Source: JAIOQJ01 sp963718635
Lineage (GTDB): Bacteria; Planctomycetota; Planctomycetia; Gemmatales; Gemmataceae
Length of the DNA stretch: 64,000 nucleotides
Direction: 5' to 3'
Assembly (NCBI GenBank): GCA_963718635.1
Contig: OY970367.1
Span: 3,224,001 to 3,288,000 of the forward strand
Below are positions 54,152 through 62,595 of this stretch, in pieces (the first letter of the stretch is position 1; each line of letters starts with the position of its first letter). Below the pieces are notes generated by a model, which saw nothing but the letters and a program-made list of their open reading frames with translations, was not told the DNA's origin and did not search any database. The translations under genes were made by a program, and so were the position numbers.

Positions 54152-55339
54152 TTATTTTCCGCCGTTCTCAATCGCTTTCAACACGACTTCCGCAACCGTT
54201 TCGTGGCCCGCAGGGCTCAAATGCGTTTTATCGTCCACAAACAATTTTGCCGGATCAGCCTTGCCTTTTGAATGAAATCCTTGCTCGACATCGGCAATTC
54301 CGGCATTCCGTTCTTGGGCTGCCTTTCGACAAGCATCGCCCAACTCCGTTCTCGACTTCCATTGGTTCACCGAAGGCGCGGTCGTCAAAATAAGCACGTC
54401 GGCTTTTCCATCAGTGGCCCACCGCACGCGATCAATAGCGTCAACGCAAGTTTGATGGAACTGCTCGCCGCGCATGCCGCTTTCCCAATCGTTGCCGCCG
54501 AAAAAGATCGTGACGAGATCGGGATGAGGCGCTTTATCCAACGCACGCGGCAGCAAAATAAGCCCCTGCCGCAACATGGTGCCGCCGATGGCGGGGTTGA
54601 CGATCGTCATCTCCGACTTGTATTTGGTTTTGATCTGCTCTTTTAACAGATTCGGCCAGACGATTTTGCGATTGGCCCAGTGGTGCGTATCAGTCAACGA
54701 ATCGCCTAACGTAATTATCGTGACCGGCTTTCCTGCTTTCAGCTTTTCCTGGAAACGTTGCAGCGGCGCCTCGGCCGGCTTGTAATCTTTATTGTCTCGT
54801 TCGATGACTGGTTCCAGGCGGAGTTCATCAATTGCGAACGAACAAGCGGGGTAGTCGCCCCAATACCACCATTTGCCAATCCAGAGCGAACTTAGCTTCG
54901 AAGGAAGATTGCCATCGGGCCCGGCCAGCGGTTTGGCTTTCGCCCCTGGCATAACGGGAATCAGATCGCCCCAGGCTACGACGATCTTCGTCCATTCCGT
55001 GTTGTTAATGGGGAAGGCGTAATCGTAGCGTACGCCATAATCGTTGTCGTAAATAAATTGAAGGCCGCCGAACGAGGCCGATCCGTCGCCTTTCACCCAG
55101 AAAGAGAACCCTGCCGCCTTATCCCATTCGGGCTTGCCACGAATGTTGCTAGTAAAGAAGACAGTGCGCGCGTCCTTATCCAGACTGAAGCGGATGGCCT
55201 TGCCGACTTTGCCATCGATAAGCTCTGCCTTGCCTTTCTCTTTCGGCGCGTTGAAGACCATCTCATTCAAGGACGAGATCAACAGCCCATCGGCGGCGCG
55301 AGCCTCGGAGCCAGCCATAGTCAACAACACAAGGAGCAT
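54152..55339 (-). CDS. Secreted SGNH/GDSL hydrolase with N-terminal carbohydrate-binding-like domain
   Basis: A 395-residue protein with a short signal peptide (MLLVLLTMAGSEARA). The N-terminal beta domain (FSFWVKGDGSASFGGLQFIYDN, SSLWIGKWWYWGDYPACSFAIDELRL) resembles a CIA30/galactose-binding jelly roll. It is followed by an SGNH esterase with block I ITLGDSLTD (Ser), block III FGGNDW (Asn) and block V DKTHLSPAGH (Asp and His). It may deacetylate or de-esterify polysaccharide. The zinc-ribbon gene follows 51 bp downstream on the same strand; no glycan genes are near. Confidence 0.85.
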   Translation of the reverse strand: MLLVLLTMAGSEARAADGLLISSLNEMVFNAPKEKGKAELIDGKVGKAIRFSLDKDARTVFFTSNIRGKPEWDKAAGFSFWVKGDGSASFGGLQFIYDNDYGVRYDYAFPINNTEWTKIVVAWGDLIPVMPGAKAKPLAGPDGNLPSKLSSLWIGKWWYWGDYPACSFAIDELRLEPVIERDNKDYKPAEAPLQRFQEKLKAGKPVTIITLGDSLTDTHHWANRKIVWPNLLKEQIKTKYKSEMTIVNPAIGGTMLRQGLILLPRALDKAPHPDLVTIFFGGNDWESGMRGEQFHQTCVDAIDRVRWATDGKADVLILTTAPSVNQWKSRTELGDACRKAAQERNAGIADVEQGFHSKGKADPAKLFVDDKTHLSPAGHETVAEVVLKAIENGGK

Positions 55340-55429
55340 GAACTGAAGATACGCGCATTACGATCTTCCACTGGTGATTGGGCTCTGGTCAGTTTTTGGC
55401 CTGACGCCTGATTCGTTTCCGGGCTTTTG

Positions 55430-55687
55430 TCATTCCATCAGTTCTTTAACGAGTTTCGCCACCAAAGCGGGGTCCTGCATCGCAACCAGATGCGTGATCC
55501 GCTCTTGGGCGACTCCGATCTTTTCCATCACCACGGCAGCGGATTTCCAAAGCTTTTCGCGTTTCTTGCCTTCGGCGAGGTAGAGGTCGGTCACGAGCTC
55601 CGCCAACCTTTGAACTTGGATCGTGTCGGCGTTTTCGTAATAGCGCTTAATGATACCTTGCTGATGCTTGCTATAATTTTCGAGCAT
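55430..55687 (-). CDS. Small conserved hypothetical protein, helical
   Basis: An 85-residue acidic/basic helical protein (MLENYSKHQQGIIKRYYENADTIQVQ, KKREKLWKSAAVVMEKIGVAQERI, PALVAKLVKELME) without signal peptide or membrane segment. I know similar short proteins in planctomycete genomes but no function. It is divergent from dtd (55770). Confidence 0.72.
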   Translation of the reverse strand: MLENYSKHQQGIIKRYYENADTIQVQRLAELVTDLYLAEGKKREKLWKSAAVVMEKIGVAQERITHLVAMQDPALVAKLVKELME

Positions 55688-55769
55688 GGCTGCACCTCGG
55701 GTTCGCCGCTTTACGGGTGGAACGATACAACAGATTTAGCGGAAACCTCTCCCATGATCTAGCGGAAAT

Positions 55770-56219
55770 ATGCGCGTTGTCCTGCAACGAGTCCTCCGGG
55801 CGTCCGTAACGGTTGCTGACGAGACGATAGGCCGGATGGAACAAGGTCTACTGCTCTTGCTTGGAATCCATCGTGACGATGGCCCCGAACAGGTTCGCTG
55901 GCTGGCCGATAAAATTGCCGGCCTGAGAATTTTCAGCGATGCCGACGGCAAGATGAATCAGACCGTCCAGGAAATCAACGGGAGCATTCTGGTAGTAAGC
56001 CAGTTCACGCTCTACGGCCGATGCGACAAAGGCCGACGACCGAGTTTCACCGAAGCCGCGTCGCCCGAAATTGCTGAACCGCTCTACGATGCGTTCATCA
56101 ACGGTTTGCGAGCCTTCGGCATCCCCGTCGCGACCGGAAAGTTCGGCGCCGACATGCAGGTGGAACTGGTGAATGATGGCCCGGTGACGCTGGTGGTGGA
56201 TTCACCAAAGGGCGTATAA
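55770..56219 (+). CDS. dtd: D-aminoacyl-tRNA deacylase
   Basis: A 149-residue DTD: MRVVLQRVLRASVTVADETIG, GLLLLLGIHRDD, the catalytic SQFTLYGRCDKGRRPSF (Ser-Gln-x-x with Thr) and the Gly-cis-Pro loop GPVTLVVDS. It removes D-amino acids and glycine wrongly loaded on tRNA. The length and motifs are complete. It ends 57 bp before livK. Confidence 0.95.
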   Translation: MRVVLQRVLRASVTVADETIGRMEQGLLLLLGIHRDDGPEQVRWLADKIAGLRIFSDADGKMNQTVQEINGSILVVSQFTLYGRCDKGRRPSFTEAASPEIAEPLYDAFINGLRAFGIPVATGKFGADMQVELVNDGPVTLVVDSPKGV

Positions 56220-56276
56220 GTTGCTTCATTCGGTTGTTTTTCAACTGTCCTTTTCATTAGTGCCAGGAGTAAGCAG

Positions 56277-57506
56277 ATGCTGTTGCGTTTGCAGAATTTG
56301 TTGGTTGCTGTTCTGATCCTTCCTTTTGCTATCGGCTGTTCCGGCTGCAACAAGCCTGGGGGCAATCCGAATTCAATCAAGATAGTTTCCAGCCTGCCGC
56401 GGACCGGGTCGGCCAAAGGTCAAACAGATACTATTGTCAATGGCATCAAACTGGCTCTGGAAGAAGCGGACTACAAGGCCGGCAGTTTCAAGGTTGAGTA
56501 TCTCGACCTCGATGATGCGACAGCAATCGACGGAAAGTGGACCAGCGAACGTGAGACGGCCAATGCCGAGCAGGCGATCAAAGACCCAGATGTGATGGTC
56601 TATATCGGGCCTTACAATTCGGGTGCCGCAGCAGTCTCAATGCCGATTCTGAACAAAGCCGATTTGCTAATGATCTCGCCGGCATGCACTTGGCCTGGTT
56701 TGACGAAACCCAATAAAGGTGCTTTGGGTGAGCCGGAAAAGCATCGTCCCGCCGGCAGGATCAATTTCACGCGCGTCGTCCCTGCTGACGATCTTCAAGG
56801 GCCATTAGGGGCCGAGTGGGCTCAGGATATGGGCGTGACAAAGGTCTACATTTTGCACGACAACGAGGTTTATGGCAAAGGCATTGCCGAGCTGTTCCGG
56901 GATCGTTGCAAGGAATTGAAGATTCAAGTCCTGGGTTTCGATGCTGTCGATTACAAACAATCCGATTTCCGCACGAAAATGGGCGACATTGCCAAGACCC
57001 ATCCCGAACTGCTTTACTTCGGCGGCACATCTCAATCCGGCGCTCCGCAAATTGTCAAGGAAATGGTCAATGTCGGTCTGGCCGGCAAGTGCAAACTAAT
57101 GGTTCCAGACGGGTGCTTCGAAGATGCATTCGTCACGGGCGCCGGCGTCGAAAACTTCGGCAAGCTCGAAAGCTATGTAACATTCGGCGGGATGCCCTCC
57201 AACCAATTAACCGGTAAAGGCAAAGAATTTTACGAGAAGTACAAACAGAAATACAAAGTCGAACCGGAAGCTTATGCCGTGTACGGTTACGAGTGCGCCA
57301 AAGTCGCACTGAAGGCGATCGAGAAAGCAGGCAGCAAGGACCGTGCGGCTATTGTCGCGGCCGCTTTAGCGATCCGCGATTTCGATGGCGCGATGGGCAA
57401 ATGGTCGTTCGACGAAAACGGCGACACCAGCTTAACTACGATGAGCGGCAGCAAGATCGACGAAAAGGGCGTTCCTCAGTTCGTCAAGACATTGAAAATG
57501 AAGTGA
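56277..57506 (+). CDS. livK: Branched-chain amino acid ABC transporter, substrate-binding lipoprotein
   Basis: A 409-residue type I periplasmic binding protein: lipoprotein signal (LLVAVLILPFAIGCSGC, lipobox AIGC), IKIVSSLPRTGSAKGQTDTIVNGIKLALEEADY, VYIGPYNSGAAAVSMPILNKADLLMISPA, VYILHDNEVYGKGIAELF, and FYEKYKQKYKVEPEAYAVYGYECA. Members bind leucine, isoleucine, valine or other small amides such as urea; I cannot tell which one. The ATG at 56277 has AGGAG eight bases upstream. It is followed at once by a strong hairpin with a T-run, so this first gene should be expressed more than the membrane genes behind it. Confidence 0.9.
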   Translation: MLLRLQNLLVAVLILPFAIGCSGCNKPGGNPNSIKIVSSLPRTGSAKGQTDTIVNGIKLALEEADYKAGSFKVEYLDLDDATAIDGKWTSERETANAEQAIKDPDVMVYIGPYNSGAAAVSMPILNKADLLMISPACTWPGLTKPNKGALGEPEKHRPAGRINFTRVVPADDLQGPLGAEWAQDMGVTKVYILHDNEVYGKGIAELFRDRCKELKIQVLGFDAVDYKQSDFRTKMGDIAKTHPELLYFGGTSQSGAPQIVKEMVNVGLAGKCKLMVPDGCFEDAFVTGAGVENFGKLESYVTFGGMPSNQLTGKGKEFYEKYKQKYKVEPEAYAVYGYECAKVALKAIEKAGSKDRAAIVAAALAIRDFDGAMGKWSFDENGDTSLTTMSGSKIDEKGVPQFVKTLKMK

Positions 57507-57513
57507 CTTTTTC

Positions 57514-57548
57514 AACCCCCCTCCATAGATCGGAGGGGGGTTCTTTTT
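57514..57548 (+). terminator. Intrinsic terminator/attenuator between livK and livH
   Basis: Perfect 11-bp stem AACCCCCCTCC / GGAGGGGGGTT around ATAGATC, then CTTTTT. It lies eight bp after the livK stop and 24 bp before livH. It may protect or partly stop the livK message. Confidence 0.88.
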
Positions 57549-57572
57549 GGTTAACAACCTATTCCCGCAATT

Positions 57573-58571
57573 ATGGCACTTCTACTTGCGGATTTTTTCG
57601 GATCCGCTGAATATCGCACACTTGTGCAGTATTGCATCAATGGATTAACCATCGGGATGCTCTATGCCCTGATTGCGCTCGGCTACACGATGGTCTACGG
57701 GATCATCGAATTGATCAACTTCGCCCACGGCGATCTGTTCATGCTCGGTTGCTTCTTTGCGATGACCATTCTCTCGACAATTGGCTTGACCGGCAGCGCT
57801 GTCAACGATGCGAGCACTTTGACGCTGATGTTCGCGGTCGTGCTCATGTTTTTGCTCACGCCGATCTTCGCGGCCGGAGTCAATTGGTCGGTCGATCGCC
57901 TCATCTACAAGCCATTGCGAGATGCGCCGAAACTGACGGCGTTGGTTTCAGCCATTGGTGTTTCATTTATCTTCATGAACTTCGGGCAATTCTGGAATGC
58001 GTTGATCAAAGAAGAAGGCAAGGCTGTGCAGGCGGCGTCTGATCGTAGCTTTCCAGGGTTGATTCCCGCCACCAATTTACTTGGCGATTATGGATTGCAA
58101 TTCACCTTTCGCGACCTGCTTATTGTTGTTGTCACGATTCCAATCATGATCGCTTTAACGCTTTTTGTGAAGTACACCCGTCTCGGCAAAGCGATGCGCG
58201 CGACGGCTCAGAATCCCACCGCAGCGCGGTTGATGGGCATTGATGTTGATCGCGTTATCAGCGCGACCTTCGTGATTGGCGGGGCATTGGCGGGCATCGC
58301 GAGCGTTATTTACTCTCTTACCATTACGCGCATCGGCTACACGGTCGGTTTTCAAAATGGGCTCTACGCATTCACGGCTGCGGTACTCGGCGGGATCGGC
58401 AATATTCCCGGCGCGGTTCTGGGAGGCTTGATGATTGGCTTGGTGCGGGCGCTTGGCGATGGCTATGTCGGTTCGGAATGGTCGAGCGCTCTCGTTTTTG
58501 TGATTCTTATCTTGGTCCTGGTTTTTCGTCCATCTGGCTTGCTCGGGGTGCATGTAAGGGAGAAAGTCTGA
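57573..58571 (+). CDS. livH: Branched-chain amino acid ABC transporter permease LivH
   Basis: A 332-residue permease of eight or so helices with the family start (CINGLTIGMLYALIALGYTMVYGIIELINFAHGDLFMLG), the EAA-like loop (AMRATAQNPTAARLMGIDVDRVIS) and AFTAAVLGGIGNIPGAVLGGLMIGLVRAL. It forms the channel with LivM. Its TGA overlaps the ATG of livM by one base (TGATG). Confidence 0.93.
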   Translation: MALLLADFFGSAEYRTLVQYCINGLTIGMLYALIALGYTMVYGIIELINFAHGDLFMLGCFFAMTILSTIGLTGSAVNDASTLTLMFAVVLMFLLTPIFAAGVNWSVDRLIYKPLRDAPKLTALVSAIGVSFIFMNFGQFWNALIKEEGKAVQAASDRSFPGLIPATNLLGDYGLQFTFRDLLIVVVTIPIMIALTLFVKYTRLGKAMRATAQNPTAARLMGIDVDRVISATFVIGGALAGIASVIYSLTITRIGYTVGFQNGLYAFTAAVLGGIGNIPGAVLGGLMIGLVRALGDGYVGSEWSSALVFVILILVLVFRPSGLLGVHVREKV

Positions 58572-59678
58572 TGAAAAGACGTCTTCCGATTCCCGATGTT
58601 TCAGTCTATTTCGCGTTCCTCCTACTCGCGATCTATCCTCTTATTCCCGGCCTGAATGAAGCGATCCGAGGAATCATTGACGATTCCCTCGGTCGAGGCC
58701 TGACCACTCTTTTCATCTATGCTCTGCTCGCTTTGGCGTTGCACGTTGTCGTCGGCGACGCGGGAATGTTCCATCTCGGCATCGGCGGTTTTTTTGGCTT
58801 CGGCGCTTATATCGCCGGCATTCTGATGGTAAAGGTGCCGTCGTACCCTTTCCAAATCAATTGGGTCGCCGCGATGATGTTCGCCGGCGTTGGCTCGGCG
58901 CTGCTAGGCATTTTCCTCTGCGCGCCGATGCTTCGATTGCGCGGGGACTATCTAGCGCTGGTCACGCTCGGTTTTGGCGAGGTGATCCGTTTTTCAATCC
59001 GCAACCTCGATGAAATCACGGCGGGAACGATGGGGCTTCGGCCGATTCCGCCGCCTCACTTACCGGGCATTGCCGATGCCGATTGGACAAAGGGTTTCGA
59101 GCCCTTCTATTATTTTTGTCTCTTCTTCCTCATCGTGGCGTACACGGTGATCATGAACTTGGAACGGTCGCGTTGGGGCCGTGCCTGGGTGGCGTTGCGC
59201 GAAGATGAACTCGCCGCCAGCTGTATGGGCATGAACACTGCCCGACTCAAATTAGCTGCCTTTGCATCGGCTATGTTTCTCGCTGGGATCGCTGGTTCTC
59301 TTTACACCATTCGTTTTCAAGACACGGCCGATCCGGACTTCTACGGCTTCAACATATCAATCCTGATCCTGAGTCTGTCTTATTCTGGGTGGTCTCGGCA
59401 GCCGCAAAGGCGTTCTGCTCGGCGTCCTGCTCATCGTCGGCTACAACAATATTGTCGCCGATATTCTCGACCGGAAATTGTCAAAGAATCTGCCGATGGA
59501 ATCGCCTTTCCTCAAATTTGGATTTTGGAAGATGTTCGCGTTTGGTATGGTGCTCGTGCTTGTCATGCGATTCCGTCCGAAGGGGCTCATCCCGGCTTCA
59601 CGCCAAGAGTTTGACCGAAACGATCAAGGGGCCAGCGCGGCGCCATTAATAGAGGCAAAGCAAATCGACCATGCTTGA
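58571..59678 (+). CDS. livM: Branched-chain amino acid ABC transporter permease LivM (frame break near 59372)
   Basis: About 369 residues: MKRRLPIPDVSVYFAFLLLAIYPL, HVVVGDAGMFHLGIGGFFGFGAY, LRGDYLALVTLGFGEVIR, the coupling loop WGRAWVALREDELAASCMGMNTARLKL, and, after a frame change, VCLILGGLGSRKGVLLGVLL, then FGMVLVLVMRFRPKGLIPASR. The frame changes near 59372 (one extra A or two bases missing after ILIL). Both sides match the family, so this is one gene. Its stop overlaps the livG start by eight bases. Confidence 0.92.
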
Positions 59679-60996
59679 GACCCGTCAACTGACGATGCGA
59701 TTCGGCGGATTGACCGCGGTGAATGCCGTCGATCTTCGCGTCGAGCAAGGACAGATCTTTTCGGTGATCGGGCCCAACGGCGCAGGCAAAACCACCTTTT
59801 TCAACGCGATTACAGGCATTTACGAACCGACGGAAGGCGATGTCGCTTTCGAAGGACATCGCTTGCGCCGGCCGTTGACCTGGAAGGTTATACTAGGCTG
59901 TCTCGCGATTGGTTTGTTGATGGGTTTACTCGCTGCACTTTTGGCGGTAAACGTCAACAAGCTCTGGCGTGCGGCGATCTATCGCACAGCAGTAGGCACG
60001 ACGGAGAAATTCAGCTACGAGCGGATGTTCGAAGGTGCACGCGGTTATTTGTTTAACGAACTGGTGATCGAGCGCATTCCACGTTCCACCCGTTATCGGA
60101 TCGTGCCCTCGGATTATAAGGACGACGATAAGGTCTCGCTCATTCTGCTTGAAGTTGGCACGGAGTCGGAAGCTAGAAACGTGCGAGACGATTTAACCGA
60201 ACTGCTGCATTCGCCTGTCATCAAATCAATCGACTTGAGTCCCTACCATCTGATCACATCGGGACAGAAAACCTACCTCAACGTGGATTCGGCAGCCGAA
60301 GCGGACGCTATCGTCGATCATCTAGCAGTCATCCAAAAAAATGCACAGAAACGCCCACGCGCGGCTCTAATGGCCATGTTCGCCGGCTTGCTCATCGGTA
60401 CTGCCGGAACTTTCACGATCTGGAACCGATCGCGGCGCACGGCGGACCACATTGCACTCGGCGGCATTGCTCGGACTTTTCAGAACATCCGCCTTTTTCA
60501 AAACATGACCGTCTTGGAAAATGTTCTAGTTGGGATGGATCGGTCATTCAAGCGCGGCGCGTTCTGGATGGTCTTGCGAATGCCTTGGGCGACGCGCGAA
60601 GAAAATGAGTCCACCGAACGGGCGCTGCAATTGCTTGAATACACCGGTTTAAAACAACAAGCCGGAAACCTCGCCAAAAATCTCCCCTACGGTGAACAGC
60701 GCAAACTCGAAATTGCCCGGGCCATGGCGGCGCAGCCAAAGCTTCTGCTCCTCGACGAACCGGCCGCCGGCATGAATCCGCGCGAGACGTCGGACTTGAT
60801 GGCATTGATCCGCCGTATTCGCGATCGGGGCATCACGATCCTTTTGATCGAGCATCATATGAGCTTGGTGATGGGGATTTCTGATCGCATTGCCGTGCTC
60901 GATTACGGGGTGAAGATTGCCGAAGGCACGCCGGATGAAGTGAAGAATAACCCGAAGGTCATCGAGGCTTACCTCGGCAAAGAGGAGGTCTCCTGA
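59671..60996 (+). CDS. livG: Branched-chain amino acid ABC transporter ATPase LivG, with a membrane-hairpin insertion
   Basis: A 441-residue ATPase; normal LivG has about 255. Residues 1-62 (LTMRFGGLTAVNAVD; Walker A VIGPNGAGKTTFFNAITG at 32-49) and 263-441 (Q-loop GGIARTFQNIRLFQNMTVLENV; signature LPYGEQRKLEIARAMA at 338-353; Walker B LLLLDEPAAGMNP; H-loop IEHHM) are standard LivG. Between them, residues 64-258 are extra: a hydrophobic helix (about 73-93, VILGCLAIGLLMGLLAALLAV), about 135 soluble residues (including YRIVPSDYKDDDKVSLILLE) and a second hydrophobic helix (about 231-250, AALMAMFAGLLIGTAGTFTI). The frame is continuous. The ATPase would thus be tied to the membrane, with the middle part outside. 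The role of the insert is unknown. Confidence 0.9.
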   Translation: MLETRQLTMRFGGLTAVNAVDLRVEQGQIFSVIGPNGAGKTTFFNAITGIYEPTEGDVAFEGHRLRRPLTWKVILGCLAIGLLMGLLAALLAVNVNKLWRAAIYRTAVGTTEKFSYERMFEGARGYLFNELVIERIPRSTRYRIVPSDYKDDDKVSLILLEVGTESEARNVRDDLTELLHSPVIKSIDLSPYHLITSGQKTYLNVDSAAEADAIVDHLAVIQKNAQKRPRAALMAMFAGLLIGTAGTFTIWNRSRRTADHIALGGIARTFQNIRLFQNMTVLENVLVGMDRSFKRGAFWMVLRMPWATREENESTERALQLLEYTGLKQQAGNLAKNLPYGEQRKLEIARAMAAQPKLLLLDEPAAGMNPRETSDLMALIRRIRDRGITILLIEHHMSLVMGISDRIAVLDYGVKIAEGTPDEVKNNPKVIEAYLGKEEVS

Positions 60997-61709
60997 TGGC
61001 CGCCTTGCTCGATGTCAAGGATCTGCGGGCTGGTTATGGCGTTATTGAAGTGCTTAAAGGCATTTCAATCCACGTTGACGCCGGTGAAATCGTCACCGTC
61101 ATCGGCGCGAATGGGGCCGGCAAGACTACCACGCTGATGACGATCTCCGGCATCGTCAGCGCACGTGGCGGCTCCATTTCATTTGCCGGCAGCGATTTGA
61201 CGAGCGTCTCCGCCCACGATATCGTCAAATTGGGGCTGGCTCAGTCGCCCGAAGGACGCAAGATTTTTCCGCGGTTGACGGTGCTCGAAAACCTGCAGAT
61301 GGGCGCCTTCACTCGCAACGATGAGCCGGGCATCAAGCAAGACATCGAAAAGGCCTATCACTATTTTCCGATTTTGAAGGATCGCCAGAAACAACTAGGC
61401 GGCACGCTTTCCGGCGGCGAGCAGCAGATGCTCGCCATTGCCCGTGCCTTGATGGCTCGGCCCAAGTTGCTGTTGCTCGATGAACCTTCGCTCGGCCTGG
61501 CGCCGATGATTGTCGTCAAAATCTTCGATGTCATTCGCGATCTGAACAAGCAGGGCATGTCTGTTTTGTTAGTCGAGCAAAACGCACGCATGGCGTTGAA
61601 GCTGGCTCATCGAGGCTACGTCATGGAAACAGGCGCCATTACGTTTAGCGACAAAGCCGATGTGCTGTTAAACGACCCTCGCATTCAAGCAGCGTATTTG
61701 GGAGAATAA
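60996..61709 (+). CDS. livF: Branched-chain amino acid ABC transporter ATPase LivF
   Basis: A 237-residue ATPase of normal length: LLDVKDLRAGYGVIEVLKGISI, Walker A VIGANGAGKTTTLMTISG, GLAQSPEGRKIFPRLTVLENLQMGAF (typical LivF), signature LSGGEQQMLAIARALMARP, Walker B LLLLDEPSLGLAP and LVEQNARMALKLAHRGYVMETG. It pairs with LivG to drive LivHM. The ATG overlaps the livG stop by one base (TGATG). Confidence 0.95.
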   Translation: MAALLDVKDLRAGYGVIEVLKGISIHVDAGEIVTVIGANGAGKTTTLMTISGIVSARGGSISFAGSDLTSVSAHDIVKLGLAQSPEGRKIFPRLTVLENLQMGAFTRNDEPGIKQDIEKAYHYFPILKDRQKQLGGTLSGGEQQMLAIARALMARPKLLLLDEPSLGLAPMIVVKIFDVIRDLNKQGMSVLLVEQNARMALKLAHRGYVMETGAITFSDKADVLLNDPRIQAAYLGE

Positions 61710-61752
61710 GCCATCCGGCTTCAGCTTGCCGGGTCCCACCAAGAGATTACCC

Positions 61753-62583
61753 ATGCCATCCAAATTGTCGCCGATATTCGGACGGCTGCCTACCCATCTC
61801 GATCTTCCTTCAACGGACGACAAGCCCTTGGATAACGGTTTCCAACTATGGCAGGCCATGTTGCTGATGGATGCCATAATTCCCCATCTGAGTCGCCTTC
61901 ATCCGGATGGACGTTACTATCTCGCTTCCGACCACGGCATCTATTATCAAATCACCGATCCGCCCCTCGATGGCTGCAAGGCGCCGGATTGGTTTTATGT
62001 GCCGAATGTGTCGCCGTCGGCAGCAGATGCGTCTTACCGCAATTCCTATGTGATGTGGCAGGAGCTCGTCCGGCCTGCGGTTGTTATGGAATTCGTCTCA
62101 GATAGTTCGCGCGGTTCGGAATACGATCGCACTCCAGAGAGGGGCAAATTTTGGGTTTACGAACGCGTGATCGGGGCCTCGTACTACGTCATCTACGACC
62201 CGCGCGAGGTCAAACTCGAAGTCTACCATTTAGACGATGTCGAGTACGAGCTGATGCAGCCAGACGAGCGCGGGTTCTATCTCATCAAGCCGTTGAACCT
62301 TAACTTGGGTATGCATTACTCAACCTACGGCGGCTGCACGTCCAACTTCCTGCGCTGGTTTGACCTGGAAGGCGAATTGCTTCCGACAAACGAAGAAAGA
62401 GTCGTTGAAGAAAGTTCGCGGGCCGAGGAATACGCCAAACATGCCGAGTTCCAAAAGCGTCGGGCCGACCAGGAGCGAGAAATCGCAAACCGGGAAAAGC
62501 AACATGCGCTTCGGGAAAAGGAACGCGCTGATCTCCTGGCGGCCAAGCTTCGGGAATTAGGAGTCGATCCAGACAGTCTTTAA
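61753..62583 (+). CDS. Uma2 family protein with C-terminal coiled coil
   Basis: A 276-residue Uma2 protein: YYLASDHGIYYQITDPPLDG, APDWFYVPNVSPS (acidic Asp), ELVRPAVVMEFVSDSSRGSEYDRTPERGKF (Glu and Lys motifs) and SYYVIYDPREVKLEVYHL, followed by a highly charged helical tail (about 222-276, VVEESSRAEEYAKHAEFQKR...EKERADLLAAKLRELG) that should form a coiled coil. I start at the ATG at 61753; a TTG at 61726 is in frame. It follows livF by 43 bp and so may ride on the liv transcript. It differs clearly from the tandem pair at 25991 and 26654. Confidence 0.8.
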   Translation: MPSKLSPIFGRLPTHLDLPSTDDKPLDNGFQLWQAMLLMDAIIPHLSRLHPDGRYYLASDHGIYYQITDPPLDGCKAPDWFYVPNVSPSAADASYRNSYVMWQELVRPAVVMEFVSDSSRGSEYDRTPERGKFWVYERVIGASYYVIYDPREVKLEVYHLDDVEYELMQPDERGFYLIKPLNLNLGMHYSTYGGCTSNFLRWFDLEGELLPTNEERVVEESSRAEEYAKHAEFQKRRADQEREIANREKQHALREKERADLLAAKLRELGVDPDSL

Positions 62584-62595
62584 GAGAAAAAGCTG

